Source of the DNA: Coemansia sp. RSA 1200
Taxonomy: Eukaryota > Kickxellomycota > Kickxellomycetes > Kickxellales > Kickxellaceae
Length of the DNA stretch: 64,000 bases
NCBI GenBank assembly: GCA_027578915.1
Contig: JANBTT010000024.1
Span: forward strand, 97,622 to 161,621
Direction of reading: 5' to 3'
The position numbers and the translations under genes were made by a program. This document shows positions 49,084 to 61,247 of the stretch, in pieces. How positions within the stretch are numbered: the first letter of the stretch is position 1; each line of letters opens with the position of its first letter. Under the pieces are notes generated by a model. It ran no database searches. It had not been told where the DNA came from and saw only the letters and a list, made by a program, of their open reading frames with translations.

Positions 49084-49833
49084 TGCTATTCTGTCAGCAA
49101 GAAGCATCAGCTGGTGTGCGCTTCTTCTGGTCGTAGCCACCGGGTGCGCACCAACATCTCCGCTGGCCGCGGTATCGCCAGTTGCGCTGGATCCCACTCT
49201 GGCAGAAGGCGGGTGCCCCGAGAACGCAGTGACAGTCTCCGCATGGGGGCGACAGAACGGCGCAGCAAAAAGCGTACGCGAATCGCCCCTCTTAAGCAAA
49301 GACGAACCAGAAGAAGCATTGGAAGCCGATACAGCCGATGTGGATGCGGAGGCCAAGGATAACGACGCCTTGCCACTCGCACCGCCAAGGCTTTTCTTAT
49401 GCCCCACTGTTGTCAATTCACCAAGCAATTCCACCGCATTGTACTTGCCACTTCCGTGTCTGTCGTCGCCTTCGCAGCCGTGGTAATCGGAGTTGAGCCG
49501 CCGTCGCCGCCCGTATTGTCGGTCCAGCGACCGCATTGCGTGCATCGGGTCCTCGCTTTGCCGTCTTGCTGCGCGACGTCGCCGTCTGTCACCTTCCTTT
49601 GCGCCATCCACTTCTTGTTTACTTTGGCTCTGCGGTGGCGGCGGCGGCTGTGTTGGTGGAAGAGGCGATACTGGTGAGGTGGCATTCCGTTGCGCTGGCA
49701 ACCTCGATGACATTGCTCCTGCTGTCGACCTCACCAGTCCTAACGACGACCTGGCTTGCACACTGGCATTCGCGGGTAGTTGCACCGGACTGCTACGACC
49801 CGCAGTACCTTTCTGCTTTGCTGAACTCGCCAT
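47335..49833 (-). CDS. FYVE zinc-finger protein with polyQ and disordered N-terminus
   Basis: 832 residues. The first 400 are low-complexity, with a polyQ run of about 12 encoded by CAG-type repeats (about 49,040-49,082, reverse strand). At about residues 490-630 lies a possible PH-like domain (VLLCTDAIIVCATRQ ... LVVEFPSSGSARAWMDQAM, a typical last-helix Trp pattern). A FYVE finger follows at about 680-745: WVPDGEAVACMVC (the WxxD motif and first CxxC), RRHHCRACG, CYRCS and CVRCW. FYVE fingers bind PI3P on endosomes, and a PH-plus-FYVE layout is seen in Rho-GEF-related and other endosomal proteins, but no DH domain is visible. Single exon; no specific name assigned. Confidence 0.8.
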
Positions 49834-50327
49834 ATTCTATTCGTCCCTTTTAAATGCGCAAGAGCAACTAACTCTTTCCCGCTCCCCAAAGCGAGATATA
49901 ATACCAAATTATTTATAAATGAAACAGCTAATGTCGAAGAATAAAAGTAATTGAAGGAGAGAAAGTAATTCTTTAAACAGTGTAGTGGGTTTGGGAGAGT
50001 TAAAAGGCAGCATCAATTTTTCAAAACCTTAAATTTTTTATTTTCATCACCAGCTAAAAAAAACAGTTGCAATAATGCTGGTCTTTTTCCCTCCCCAACA
50101 GAAGCGAATGAGAAAAAATTGTATAAATTTAGCTTCCTTATTCTCCTTTCCTTCCAAACAGACAAACAAACAAACAAACGTATTTTTCTGCCCCTGGATA
50201 TGGAAGGTAAACAAGCGTTTGTTGTTGCTGAAAATCCAAACAATAACAATGGCTGAAAGAAAAAAGAAAGTTTGTGTTACTCAGAAAAACGACTGACTGC
50301 TTCGCATCTTTGTCTTTTCATTTCAAG
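49834..50327. other. Intergenic region between FYVE gene promoter and GFA-domain gene 3' end
   Basis: About 490 bases. A short AAAC/CAAA tandem is at about 50,159-50,180. No gene recognised. Confidence 0.4.
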
Positions 50328-50834
50328 TCAGCAAAGCTGGCCATGGTCCTTGTGCCATTGCTCAAGCGAGTAATCCGGGTACACATTAAACGTCTCATTG
50401 GCATCCACCCCGCTGGGAAGTTCGCGAGGATTGGCCCACTTCTTGGCGCTCTCAAGCATAATACTGGCTGTCTTTTGAGGAACCGGCAGCTCCGAATCAA
50501 TAGCCGAAGCATACGGATAGATCCACTGCGGATAATCATCGCAATGCGCCCACAGATACGACGCGCACGTGGTGCAGAAATACCTATTCTGGCACAGCAC
50601 CTGGTCCTTCTCGGGCGCCTCCTTATTCTTGATAGCGCGGTACGATTTGAGGTTTTCTTTGCCTCTGGCTATAGTCAGCGTGTCGCTCATCCCCACAATA
50701 TTCACAGTGTATCCGCCCCCGCCAGATGTTTTGCGACAGATCGAGCAGTAGCATCGCATGAATGGAACGGGTGCTGGGGTCTTGAACTCAAACTCCACTG
50801 CGCCGCAATGGCATGATCCCTTGAGCTGCTTCAT
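50328..50834 (-). CDS. GFA-domain protein (glutathione-dependent formaldehyde-activating/CENP-V family)
   Basis: 168 residues from ATG at 50834 (MKQLKGSCHCGAVEFEF). Upstream in-frame codons have no ATG. Zinc-binding motifs of the family are complete: GSCHCGAV, RCYCSICRKTSGG and YFCTTCASYLW. GFA-type proteins hold two zinc ions. Some bind the glutathione adduct of formaldehyde, but most fungal members have no proven reaction, so a catalytic role is only possible. Single exon. Confidence 0.9.
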   Translation of the reverse strand: MKQLKGSCHCGAVEFEFKTPAPVPFMRCYCSICRKTSGGGGYTVNIVGMSDTLTIARGKENLKSYRAIKNKEAPEKDQVLCQNRYFCTTCASYLWAHCDDYPQWIYPYASAIDSELPVPQKTASIMLESAKKWANPRELPSGVDANETFNVYPDYSLEQWHKDHGQLC

Positions 50835-51245
50835 CGCTGTAAATGTAGTAATGGTAGGCAATATACGTTGCAACAAAATAGTGGATAGGAATGACTAGAG
50901 GAGCTTAAGAGTAGCTCAAATAAGAGGAGGGCCAGAGCAGGAATTGGTAGGTCCTTTTATACCTGCCAAAATCTATCCTTCTTACTCTTATTTTATTTTA
51001 TTTCTCCGCCACTCTCTCCACGTGGTCAATGGATTATTTGCATATTTTGCATATTGGAATCAAAAAAGTTTCTCCCCTCTCCCTGCCTCTTATAGCACAG
51101 GTTGTTTAACAATCCAAATGTCGTTTGTTGCTTGATGGACAGAGAGAAAAGTATTGAAGAGGGAAAATGGAAAGAAAAAGTGATGGATAGAGGATAAAGT
51201 TTGGTAGGGTGGCGATGCGAAAGAAAAGAAGAAGAATGGCCTACC
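50835..51245. other. Intergenic region between GFA gene promoter and ARL8 3' end
   Basis: About 410 bases, AT-rich with purine-rich runs. No gene seen. Confidence 0.4.
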
Positions 51246-51827
51246 TCAAGACGCTGGTGTCGGTGTGGAGGTTGACGCAGATGACGAGTGCTTGATCAGC
51301 CACTTGAGCGTGATATCGATATTGACCTGATTCTTTGCAGAGATAGAGTAACAAGCGACCTCGCAGGACGTGATGGCCTGTAGATTCATAGCCTCAATGA
51401 GCTGGTCAACAGTCAGCGCCTCATCCAGGTCGTTCTTATTACCCAGCACCAGCACAGGAATATTAGCCAACGCCGGTTTCTCCACTAGGCTCCACAGCTC
51501 GGCTCGTGCCTGGTCCAGCTTGGCATGGTCTGCCGCATCAATAACAAACACAATGGCATTGACACCACGACAGTACCGCTCCCACATGCTCCGGAACCGT
51601 GGCTGTCCTCCAATGTCCCACAGTTTCATCGTCACGTTACCCTTGGTGAGCTTGCGCATATTGCACCCAACCGTTGGAATCATGTCTTCCGTAAACTGTC
51701 CCGACGCTATCACGTTCACTAGCGTCGTCTTGCCAGAGTTCTGTAGCCCGACCAGCGTTAGCTCCATCTCCTCCTTCCAGAACAGGCTCAACAGCCAGTC
51801 TAAAATTGCTTTGAGAATCGACGCCAT
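51246..51827 (-). CDS. ARL8: ARF-like small GTPase ARL8
   Basis: 193 residues from ATG at 51827 (MASILKAILDWLLSLFWKEE, the amphipathic N-terminal helix typical of ARL8, which lacks the myristoylated Gly of ARFs). GTPase motifs: GLQNSGKTTLVN (P-loop), PTVGCNMRKLTKGNV (switch I), WDIGGQPRFRSMWERYCRGVNAI (switch II, nearly invariant in ARL8) and LGNKNDLD (NKxD). ARL8 recruits effectors to lysosomes/vacuoles and drives their movement and fusion. One oddity: PTVGC where most members have PTVGF. Absent from budding yeast. Single exon. Confidence 0.95.
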   Translation of the reverse strand: MASILKAILDWLLSLFWKEEMELTLVGLQNSGKTTLVNVIASGQFTEDMIPTVGCNMRKLTKGNVTMKLWDIGGQPRFRSMWERYCRGVNAIVFVIDAADHAKLDQARAELWSLVEKPALANIPVLVLGNKNDLDEALTVDQLIEAMNLQAITSCEVACYSISAKNQVNIDITLKWLIKHSSSASTSTPTPAS

Positions 51828-53447
51828 GCTCTTCCCGCGTCTGGCTGTGTCTATATAGTACAAGGTTTCGAATGCCTGCTTCGCCCCTTCCTTCCTTCTT
51901 GTTGTTGTTGCCTTTTGGTGCTAGATAGTAGTCCCCTTACACCTTTACGATATAACGATGCCCTTGCGGCTCCTTTGATACTGTTTGTTTGTTTGTTTGG
52001 TTTTCTTACTGCGCCTTTAACTTTATTTCCCCTTTGTCTGCGACAGACGTAAGAGTAAATAACACGCGATGACCCCCAAATTGGCGCAAACACAAAAGAT
52101 GGAAAAAGAAATTACACAAACAAACAAGTGCAGAATGCGATATGTTCGATGGAAAACGTGTTGCCACTAGATTCGCTGCTCTAGAAATAACCCTTTTCTC
52201 CAAGGAAATTAAAATAGAAAGAAAATGCCTTACAATGCAAAGCTAAAAAAGGATTAACCGTAGTAGTAAAAAAAGCCTTATTGAAAGAGAACAAAAACCA
52301 CTTGCTGGAAAATATTGAAATAGAAAAATAATGAAATAAATAAAAATGAAAAAGGTTGTGGAGGAAAGGAAAAGAAGCGTGATGTTGTTGATGGAAAATA
52401 ATTCCTATCAGAAACTTTTTTTGGCATGTTCATCCCTTCCCTCCCTCCTTTTTTGGGATGTTTACATCTTTTTCTCCTTTTTCTTCTAAATCGCATGTTA
52501 TAAAATAAGCAAGCATCTGTCTCTTGTGCTGTTGCGCATGGAAAAAGTAATAGAGTTGGAGAAAAGCATTATTATTAAGTTTAATCTTACGTCCCCCAAG
52601 CTGGCACAAGTAGACAGAGCCATAAAAAACACGATATGTTGTGGTGGGCTTTTTCTTTTGCAATAGGTTTATGTCACAACTCTTTGAGAGCTTGCTTGTC
52701 GACAGAGTAAAGTGAAATGCTCAGCAGTCTACGTGCAAGTACACACATGAGGCGAAGCACACGTGATGCTGACGAAGAAGGCTGGCCAAAAGCAAAATCC
52801 CAACGACAACGACAGTTCTTTTATTTTTTTCTCTAGCGAAATGCTGCGTGTATGCTATATATCCCAGTGCATTCACTTCTCATTTTTGAGGTTTAAATAT
52901 AGTTTGGATAATAAATGAACAAAAACTCTTTATAGCTCTTATTATGTTGATACTTTGAAACCAACGCCATGGCCAGCGCCCACTTTCAAGTGAAATCAAA
53001 TCTTTCTTTGCTATTTTTCTAGTATTTTCCTGTTTTCCAAAGCGAACATTCCTTTCTCTCTTTTTGAGCAGAAGATGTGGACGTCGTTGGTATTTATTTC
53101 AGCAAGGTGAATGCAGCGGGGCTTGCGAGAAAGAAATCGAAAAAAAGAAGGGATAGAGAGAACGAATGAGAAAAAACAAAGAGCCTTAGCATCTTTTTTA
53201 TCAGTTGAGACAGCAATCTGACGACAGACGTTCATGCAGTTGAAAAAGGAGACCTTCCCCTTTTTACCTGCCAATTCTTCTGTTTATTTTTTAACCGCTA
53301 CACTTTTTTCTTTTCCATTTTTCCTTCTAATCCCTATTCTTGTTATTCATATTGACCATATTTCCTTTTATTTCTCATATAGCGGTGTAGTTTTTTTATC
53401 TTTTTCATTTCCTTCATCTTTATAAACTCCAATCTCCTGAATGCGAA
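51828..53447. promoter_or_regulatory. Divergent intergenic region between ARL8 and phospholipase D
   Basis: 1.6 kb between divergent genes. Mixed AT-rich sequence; pyrimidine-rich for the last 200 bases before the PLD start. An upstream ATG at 53441, out of frame with the PLD ATG at 53448, overlaps its start and could reduce initiation. No other gene recognised. Confidence 0.4.
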
Positions 53448-56400
53448 ATGGTTCATATTGAAAACAACGACCAGAGCAACCCAACTGGCACGACAGCACC
53501 GCACAAACCACAGCAGGCTGCCCTCAACCCCAACCCTGCTATCCACAAAAGCAACACAACCGATGGCACGCTAACCAGTGAGGCCGATGGAGGACATGCT
53601 GGCTCTGTACTCAACGGCACAATGGCTGCATACCGACGAAGCAGCACGTTTGACGGCGCCACTAATGGCAACAGCGTCAAAGATGCGGCTTCTGCTGTTG
53701 GTAGGTCACCAACGGCAAACGGTATCCATCTGCCAGCACACGGCAATGGTTTGGCGTCGGTAGCCGGACAACCGTCAACCCCGGCATCGCCGTTTACGCC
53801 AGGACTGGCAACAACGCCGGCGTCTCCGTTTACAGCAGGGTCGGCCATCAGTGCACAATCGCTGGCCAGCCGCCAGTCGTATGCGCACCGACGAAGCGTC
53901 AGTGGGTGGGACAGATTGTTTACAACCATGTCGCAGCGCTCGGCCACACATGACCATGAACACAAAGAAGAAGAGAAAGGAAAAGATAACGGCGGTATCG
54001 GCAACCGTGCTGCCGATATGGAGCTACTACGTATCCCGGGAATCGGCGAGGATTCATTGGCGCATGGTGATGTCCAGTATGTGTATGAGTAAGGATTTGT
54101 TTTTTATTGTTGAATGTCTTGGAAAGAAAGGAGGCTAAAACCTTCCCGCCTTTCTTCTTCCCAAGGGAGCCCTTGTCTTTTCCTCTCCTTTGTTCTCTTG
54201 TTCTTTCTCTCACATGTTCTCTCTTCCGTCAATTTCCAAATTGGGGGAGAATAGCGCTCGTTTGCCTCTTTTTGGCAATTCCCGCTTGTCCTATGCACAC
54301 CGCCGCATATCTTCAGTGATTTTTCGATATTCCCGTTGTTGCCATCATGTCTAGTTTCGCGCATCCTACATGCATTTTTGATTCTCTGCATGTCCATAAC
54401 CAGGTCGTCATTTACATCGTCATCTTCATATAGCACATATTTCATGACAATCCTGCTTGCTGCTTGTTTGTTGCTGCTGATGTGGTTGGTAAACATGTTC
54501 CATAAAAACAGCTTCCCCCTTTTTTCCACATTATTGCAGCAGCTAGCTACCGCAAGAACACACATCGCTGTTCTTTTTAAATTGACGTCTTCTGAAACTA
54601 ATAGCAACTAACCCGTTTTGTCTGCAACGGCTCTTCTTTTAATTATGTGTATAGATCAGACGACAACCTTGGGGTTGGGAGAAGCAACGCGGTTGGGTCT
54701 GGGCTCCAGTTCCGGAGCAGAAATGGGTCGTACAGCCAGCCAGCAACGCCCTTTGCCGCCGCCATGTCAGCAAACAACCGCGGCAGATCGAACACAGGTG
54801 GGTCGTCAGTGGGCTCCGGACTACATTTTGACCACCATGGGCCAGCAACATCCACAACGGCACTGTCACCCGGATTCGGATTGGCGCCGACCTCGGAACA
54901 GAAGACGGACACGCGTGGGATTGACAACAATGGCAAGCTAGTGGGATCTTTTGTCAATGAATTGGGAGATGAGGGTGGCCACCGGCACGGCCTCTTCCCG
55001 CACATTGGGCGCCGCAAAAGCAGTGTCAGCATCCTCAGTCATCATCGTCGCGAGCGGTCGCAGCACGAGACGCATCACGGCGGAACAGCAGCGGCACTTT
55101 CACGTCTATTCAGTCCGAGCGGCGATGGCGAGGCCGGAGCGCACGGCGATGCAGCAGCAGGGGCTTACAGTGGCGGTGAAGAGGATGTCGATGGCGAAGA
55201 CAACGCAATCAAGCGAAAGCGTATGGAAGAGCTACGGAGCAAGCTGAAGCGCGCCGTGGTGATGGCGTCAGCGATAACACGCAAGACGCCGCGCAACATG
55301 AAGAGCGCTGGAACGCAGGGCGTGTTTCCGTTCCTGCAGGACGCGATGTTTGTGCCAATGTTCCATTTCATGCGCGACGAGCACGGACACCGCGCACCGC
55401 CTGTGATCTTTGACGCAATCCGTCTCAATGTCGTGGTTGGTGGTGCGGTGATGAGCGCTGCCGAGGAGGAGGAGCAGCACTCGACTGTGCGTATTGAGCT
55501 GCAATACGGCGACGCAAAGTGGGTGATCCACCGCAGGCTCAACGACTTTCTAGCGCTTCACACGATGCTGACGCTTCGCAAGTTCAAAGGCCGCGTCACA
55601 CAATTGCCAGCGTTCCCACAACAACTTAGCTACGCGCTGGAGAAGGCACGGTCGTTCAAGCCGGGCCATAGTCAGCACCAGAGCTCACGCATGCAGCAGG
55701 CCACCATTGACCGCAAACAGGCGCTCGAGACGTATCTGCTCAAACTACTGCGCGCACTGAATATGCGACCAGCGTACGAGGTATGTACGTTTCTAGAGCT
55801 CAGCGCGGTGTCTATTGTGAAGGACGTTGGGTGGAAAGGAAAGGAAGGAAACATGGATCGCCGTGTGGAACATACCACAGGAATGTGGTGCACGCCGCAC
55901 GATCTCCGACGCTGGTCGCGTCAGTGGGTGCTTGTGCGTGACTCGTACATCGCGTTCTGCAATCACATCTCCGACCCGTATCCAACAGACGTTCTGTTTG
56001 CGGATCCGCAGTTCGATATCAAGTTCCGCAAGAAGACCGGCCACAACCCTCTGTTTCCCTATCGTATCACGGTGTCCAACGAGTACCGTCGCATCCAGCT
56101 GCGCAGCGACAGCGAGCGCGTCATCAACGAGTGGCGGCAGTCGATTGGCGAGATGAAGGCGTCGTCGGCATGGGCGCAGCCGCACCGGTTTGCGTCGTTT
56201 GCGCCGATCCGCGACGACAGCCGCGTAATCTGGTTTGTGGACGGCGACGACTACTTCTACGCAGTGTCGGAGGCTTTGGAGAACGCGACAGACTGCATCT
56301 ACATCATGGACTGGTGGCTGTCGCCGGAGCTGCATCTGCGGCGGCCGTACGCGCTCAACGAGGAGTACCGCATCGACCGCTTGCTGAAGCGCAAGGCCGA

Positions 56401-59400
56401 GGAAGGGATCAAGATCTACGTGCTCGTGTACAAGGAGGTGACAGTGTCGCTGACGATCAACTCGGCCTACACGAAGCGCAAGCTACAATCGTTGCACCCG
56501 AACATTATGGTGCAGCGGCACCCGGACCATCTGGCTGGCGGCACTATGTTCTGGGCGCACCACGAGAAGATGGTGGTAGTCGACAACACGTTTGGATTCA
56601 TCGGCGGACTCGATCTGTGCTGGGGTCGGTATGACACGCACGGCCACCGGCTGGCCGACTACTTTCTGCCGTACAAGGGCCGGCCATTTGCGCATCTGCA
56701 GAACTACTTTGGCCAGGACTACAACAACGCGCGTATCCACGATTTCGCCAACGTCAACGACTACGAGGACACGCTGATTCTGCGCACCACGACTCCGCGC
56801 ATGCCGTGGCACGACGTGCACATGGCGATGATTGGCCAGCCGGCGCGCGATGTTGCGCGGCACTTTATCCAGCGGTGGAACTTTATCAAGAGCTCCAAGG
56901 GCATGGCGAAGACGCACATGCCGTTCCTGATGCCCAAGGGCGAGTACTCGGCCAGTCGCAACGACCTGCAATACCGCGGATCGTGTCGCACGCAACTGCT
57001 GAGGTCGTCGGCAGAGTGGTCGCTGGGGATCACGAAGGAGAGCTCGATCCACACGGCGTACTGCGAGATGATCCGCAACGCCAAGCACTTTATCTACATC
57101 GAGAACCAGTTCTTTGTGTCCAATGCGCGCGAGGATCAAGGATACACAATCAAGAACCGGATTGCCGAGGCCCTGGTGGATCGCATCAAGCGCGCCCACA
57201 GACGGCAGGAACGGTTCCGCGTGTTCGTTGTCATTCCGCTGATGCCCGCATTTGAGGGTGACGTCAACGCAATGGGCGCGGCCACGCTCAAGCTCGTCAT
57301 GCACTGGCAGTACCAGTCGATCTGCCGCGGCGACCACTCGATTGCGGCGCAGCTGGAGAAGGAAGGAATCACGATGCACGAGTACATTCGGTTCTTTGGT
57401 CTGCGCACATACGACGTGATCCGCAGACACGCGGACGGGAGCGCTGCGCAGGACATTGCTGCACTTTCAGGCAACGCGCCGCAGGAGGTGCCTGGCTTCG
57501 AGCAGCAGCTGCAGAGGCAGGGCGTGCCGCAGATTGAGCGCAACGCAAAGGCAGACGCTCCCGCAGTGTCCACTGGTGGGCTCGCAAAGGGCCCGCCACT
57601 TGCAACGCCACCTGAGGAACGAAGCGTGAAGGCCGAGACCATTGCGAACCACAGCACCCGTGGAATAGCGCCGGCAGCACCGGCGGTGTCGCTCTCAATT
57701 ACCAGTCCTGGCGGATCATCGGCGGCTATGGCCAACGAGTACTCGTTCCAGCGGCCCGACGAGGCTTTTGCGACCGACAGTTTCCCGATGCAAGACAACC
57801 CCGCACGCGTCTCCTGTGAGATCAACCGCCGTTCGCTGGATCGCTCGAGTGGCCGCTCAGGAAGCGTAGCAGACTTGCAGAAGCAGCGCCAGCATAAGCA
57901 GAAACAAAAGCTGAAGCTGAAGCTGAAGCAGCAGCAGCAGCCCCAGGTGGACGGGCGTAGGTCGTTCAACCTGCCGCGCAAGACGTTGCCGCGCCAACGA
58001 TCGTCGTTCTCCGGATTGCGTGGGTTCTTTAGAGGCGACCGCGACAACCATCGTCAGGGCGGCGACGCAGCTTCCGAGCACAGCGTGTCGGCTGCTTCCT
58101 CGGTTTCATCAGATTCCTCTTCCTCTTCCTCATCGTCGCAGAGCGGAGACTACGGATACGACGATGACCACGAGGGCGAGCCGCGCGCACGGTACTTGCA
58201 GCGGATAGATGATGAGGGGCGACGCAGAACAGCATTCCGACACCTGTTGCGGGGTACCGAGCATTTTACGCACTACGGACGGCAAAAGACGCCTGGGAGA
58301 CCAACACGCAGCGGCACTGGCACAAGCGGTGGTGGGCACAAATTACACAAGCGGCTTCACAAGTACGGAATGGGCGATCTGATGGAGCGCAGGGACTCGG
58401 ATTCAGAATTCGCAGCGTCGAAAATGCACGTGGATATGGCGGATGTTGACAACTACGTGCATCCGCCGCCAAAGGACCATGCGCGCACGCCGCAGGATGC
58501 TGCGTTCCTTGGTGGCCAGCAGGAAGGAAAGGCGGTGCAACGCACCCAGCCTACCGTGCTGCCGGAGTTCACGGGTGAGGAGTACCTGCGCGAGCGCCGG
58601 CTCATTGATCTGGGCGACATTGACGAGATCCGTCGGCTCGCTGGCGAGGTTGCCGACACAGCCGACCAACCAGCCAAACCGAATAGAAATGCGTCGGACG
58701 CCGGTGGCAGCAGGTCCGCATATCCGCCAGCACGCCGCGCTACGGGGCCGCAGGTGATGGAGCACGAGGTGTTTGGCAAGAAGCGACAGAGCGCGGGCGA
58801 CGACAATAAGCAGCAGCAGCAGCCGGCACCACCGCCTCTGACGACGCACCGCACAGCACAGGCGGCACTGGGACGCGCGGTATCCGATGCGCCCGATACC
58901 GTTTGCGTGGAACCCGAGGTGATCGACCAGATCGTCACGGAGCTGGTGTACGTGCACTGCAAGCTGATGATCGTCGACGACCGGTACGTGATTATGGGGT
59001 CGGCCAACATCAACGACCGGTCGATGGTCGGCAACAGGGACTCGGAGGTTGCAATGGTGATCGAGGACTCGCAACCCGTTGTCACCACAATGAACGGCCG
59101 GCCGTACCAGGCCGCCCGATTCGCTCACTCCCTGCGAGTGCAGCTGTGCCACGAGCACAGTGGGCTGCTGGGCAGCGTTGACCAGATGCGCTATATCAGC
59201 GAAGCGTTTGGTGGTGCGCCGCCTATCGACACGCATCGCTCGGATGCGGAGCTCCAGGAGATCAAGCGGTGTCGGAAACTGGCCGAGGATCCGCTCTCTG
59301 ACGAGTTCCAGTCCTTCTGGTGGTCCGTGGCCTCCACCAACGAGGCCCTGTTTCGCGACGCATTCCGCTGTGTGCCCGACGATACTGTTGAGACCTTTGA

Positions 59401-59602
59401 CCAGTACAAGAAGTTCATCCCCGGACCCGATGTGCCGCATGGCCACGCACTCCCGACCAGATCCACCGCCGAGACGCTGGGGCTTCTCAAGGGCGTCCGC
59501 GGACACCTGGTGCCCATGCCGCTCAATTTCCTCAAGTACGAGAACCTGGGTGCCAAACTCGGTGACAAGGAGATCCTAGTTCCGGTCGAGGTCTTTACAT
59601 AG
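53448..59602 (+). CDS. Phospholipase D (Spo14/PLD1 type) with a very long insert between catalytic motifs (two exons)
   Basis: Exon 1 is 53448-54088 and exon 2 is 54655-59602, together 1862 residues. The N-terminal 400 are disordered. A PX domain (about 460-595; VIHRRLNDFLALHTML, PAFPQQ) and a PH domain (about 610-715; RWSRQWVLVRDSYIAF) precede the catalytic part. First HKD motif HHEKMVVVD at about 849, followed by GGLDLCWGRYD. Second HKD motif VHCKLMIVDD at about 1648, followed by GSANINDRSM and NRDSEVA. About 500 Ser/Gln/Arg-rich residues lie between the YDVIRR region and the second HKD, far more than in relatives. The enzyme makes phosphatidic acid from phosphatidylcholine and acts in vesicle transport and sporulation in yeast. 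Confidence 0.95.
54089..54654 (+). other. Intron of the phospholipase D gene
   Basis: 566 bp, donor GTAAGG and acceptor TGTGTATAG. Phase 2; joining gives GAA (Glu) followed by SDDNLGVGRS. Unspliced reading hits TAA at the donor. Longer than the other two introns in the window and CT-rich in part. The junction lies in a disordered region, so it is supported by splice signals and frame, not by homology. Confidence 0.75.
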
Positions 59603-59705
59603 TCTAGCGTTTTCTCTCGCTCCCTTTTTGTTTCAACCGTATGATGGGTGTTTATGAGATGGATGATAAAATTAAAAAAAATGATTAGGCTTTCTTCTCC
59701 TCTGT

Positions 59706-61247
59706 TCACTGTTCTCCGCCACCGAATGCTTCTGCGCTGTCACCGCTGTTGTCCTTGAGACGCAAGAGACAGATGCGCACCTCATCCTTCCAGTCAACAA
59801 ACGCCAGGATGTACGCGGTCTGCACCGCAGTGATGGCAAGGACACCGGCGCACGTGCCCCACCAGAGCCCATACGTTTCCAAATGCCTCACATACCCCAT
59901 GTACATTGCAACAGGCAGCGCAAATGCGTACAACCCAAACAGATAGGCGTTTGCACTGACTTGCTGGCGTCCCAGTCCCCGCAGTATAGCCGCCAGCACG
60001 CTGTTCAGGCCATCGCCCAGAATAAGCACGCAGGCAACCGGAAGCAGCTGTGACGCGGCCCGGATCACTGCCGGATCACCCGTGTACATGGACATCCACC
60101 AGTCGCCGCAGAACGAGAGGCCCAGGCTGCTGAGCACCCCGATAAGCGCCGCCGTTAGCAGTGCCACCTTGGCCGCTATCCGCGCCTGACGAGGCTTCGC
60201 GCCGCCGATCAGGTTGCCGATCCGGGGACTAATGCCGAACCCGATTCCGTTGCTCAAGTGGTATATGATTATTATAGTGTTGACCACAATAGCGTTGCCA
60301 GCCAGCTGGTCGGCTCCAAAATACGAGGCACCGAGGGAAAGCAACTCGAAGCTGAACCAGTCCGCACATATGGTAATGACCGCAGGGATCGCAAGCTTGT
60401 AAAACGCCCACATGTTGCGAAATGCGCTCCGTTTCCACCCACCCCACGTCTCCACCGCGCGGCTGTTGCACGCGTATACGATTATGCCAACAAGCAGCAC
60501 GCAGTTGGACAGGATGTTTACGATGGGCGCGCCTGCGTATCCTATGCCGAACCTTGGTGACCGGACGAGCATGTAGCACCCAATCCAGTGGATCGGTGCA
60601 ACGATCGCCGTGATGATCGTGCCCGCCTTCATAATCCCCTGCGCCTGCAGATACCGCTTGGTAGCCTCAAACAGACCAAACGGCAGCGTGTTTATGATCT
60701 GGATACGCAGGTACAGTCCCGCAAGACGAGCGATCTCGGCGTCCTGTCTCAGAAACAGCAGAATAGTTTCAGCATTCCACAGAATAGGGGCAACAAGAAC
60801 TGAATGGACACAAACCGCAATGAGTCCGCGCTGAAAGTGGAACCCGACAAGTGTCTTATCGCGTGACGCTGTGAACGCAGTACTGCAGAACGTATCCATT
60901 GCCGAGACAAGACCAAACGTCGGTGCCAGTGCCAGAATCACCTGGAGTGTTACGGCAAGCGACATGGCTCCAAGTTCCTTGGCGCCCAAGTGCCCGACGA
61001 TCATGACGTCCGCTGTGTAGAACGAGAACTCTAACAACAGTGTCAGGGTCGTTAGCGTCGATGAAGATGCCATCCATTTAAACTCCCTTTTGGCCACGTC
61101 GATGCATGTCTCCTGGATGTCGTTCTTTGTTATCGTAAGGTCCAGCTCTGATAACGAGGCACGGAGAAGCGGGGTTGTCTCGTTGTTGTCGCATCTTTCG
61201 CTTATTTCCTGGACATCGCTTTGATCAGGTTTACTGGTTGTGGCCAT
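59706..61247 (-). CDS. MATE-family multidrug/metabolite exporter
   Basis: 513 residues with about 12 hydrophobic segments in two six-helix halves. Diagnostic pieces: LEFSFYTADVMIVGHLGAKE in helices 1-2 (FxxxxDxxxVGxLG), TFGLVSAMDTFCSTAFTASR, and in the second half GIGFGISPRIGNLIGG (the repeat counterpart ASxRVGNxLGA) and ALRGxG-like ILRGLGRQQ. MATE carriers exchange cationic drugs or metabolites for H+ or Na+ at plasma or vacuole membranes. The N-terminus (60 residues) is acidic and cytosolic. The substrate cannot be told from sequence. Converges on PLD with 103 bp between stops. Confidence 0.95.
   Translation of the reverse strand: MATTSKPDQSDVQEISERCDNNETTPLLRASLSELDLTITKNDIQETCIDVAKREFKWMASSSTLTTLTLLLEFSFYTADVMIVGHLGAKELGAMSLAVTLQVILALAPTFGLVSAMDTFCSTAFTASRDKTLVGFHFQRGLIAVCVHSVLVAPILWNAETILLFLRQDAEIARLAGLYLRIQIINTLPFGLFEATKRYLQAQGIMKAGTIITAIVAPIHWIGCYMLVRSPRFGIGYAGAPIVNILSNCVLLVGIIVYACNSRAVETWGGWKRSAFRNMWAFYKLAIPAVITICADWFSFELLSLGASYFGADQLAGNAIVVNTIIIIYHLSNGIGFGISPRIGNLIGGAKPRQARIAAKVALLTAALIGVLSSLGLSFCGDWWMSMYTGDPAVIRAASQLLPVACVLILGDGLNSVLAAILRGLGRQQVSANAYLFGLYAFALPVAMYMGYVRHLETYGLWWGTCAGVLAITAVQTAYILAFVDWKDEVRICLLRLKDNSGDSAEAFGGGEQ

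Noticed and set aside
58403..59506. 367-codon minus-strand frame inside phospholipase D
   Set aside because: Antisense shadow of PLD coding sequence containing the second HKD motif.
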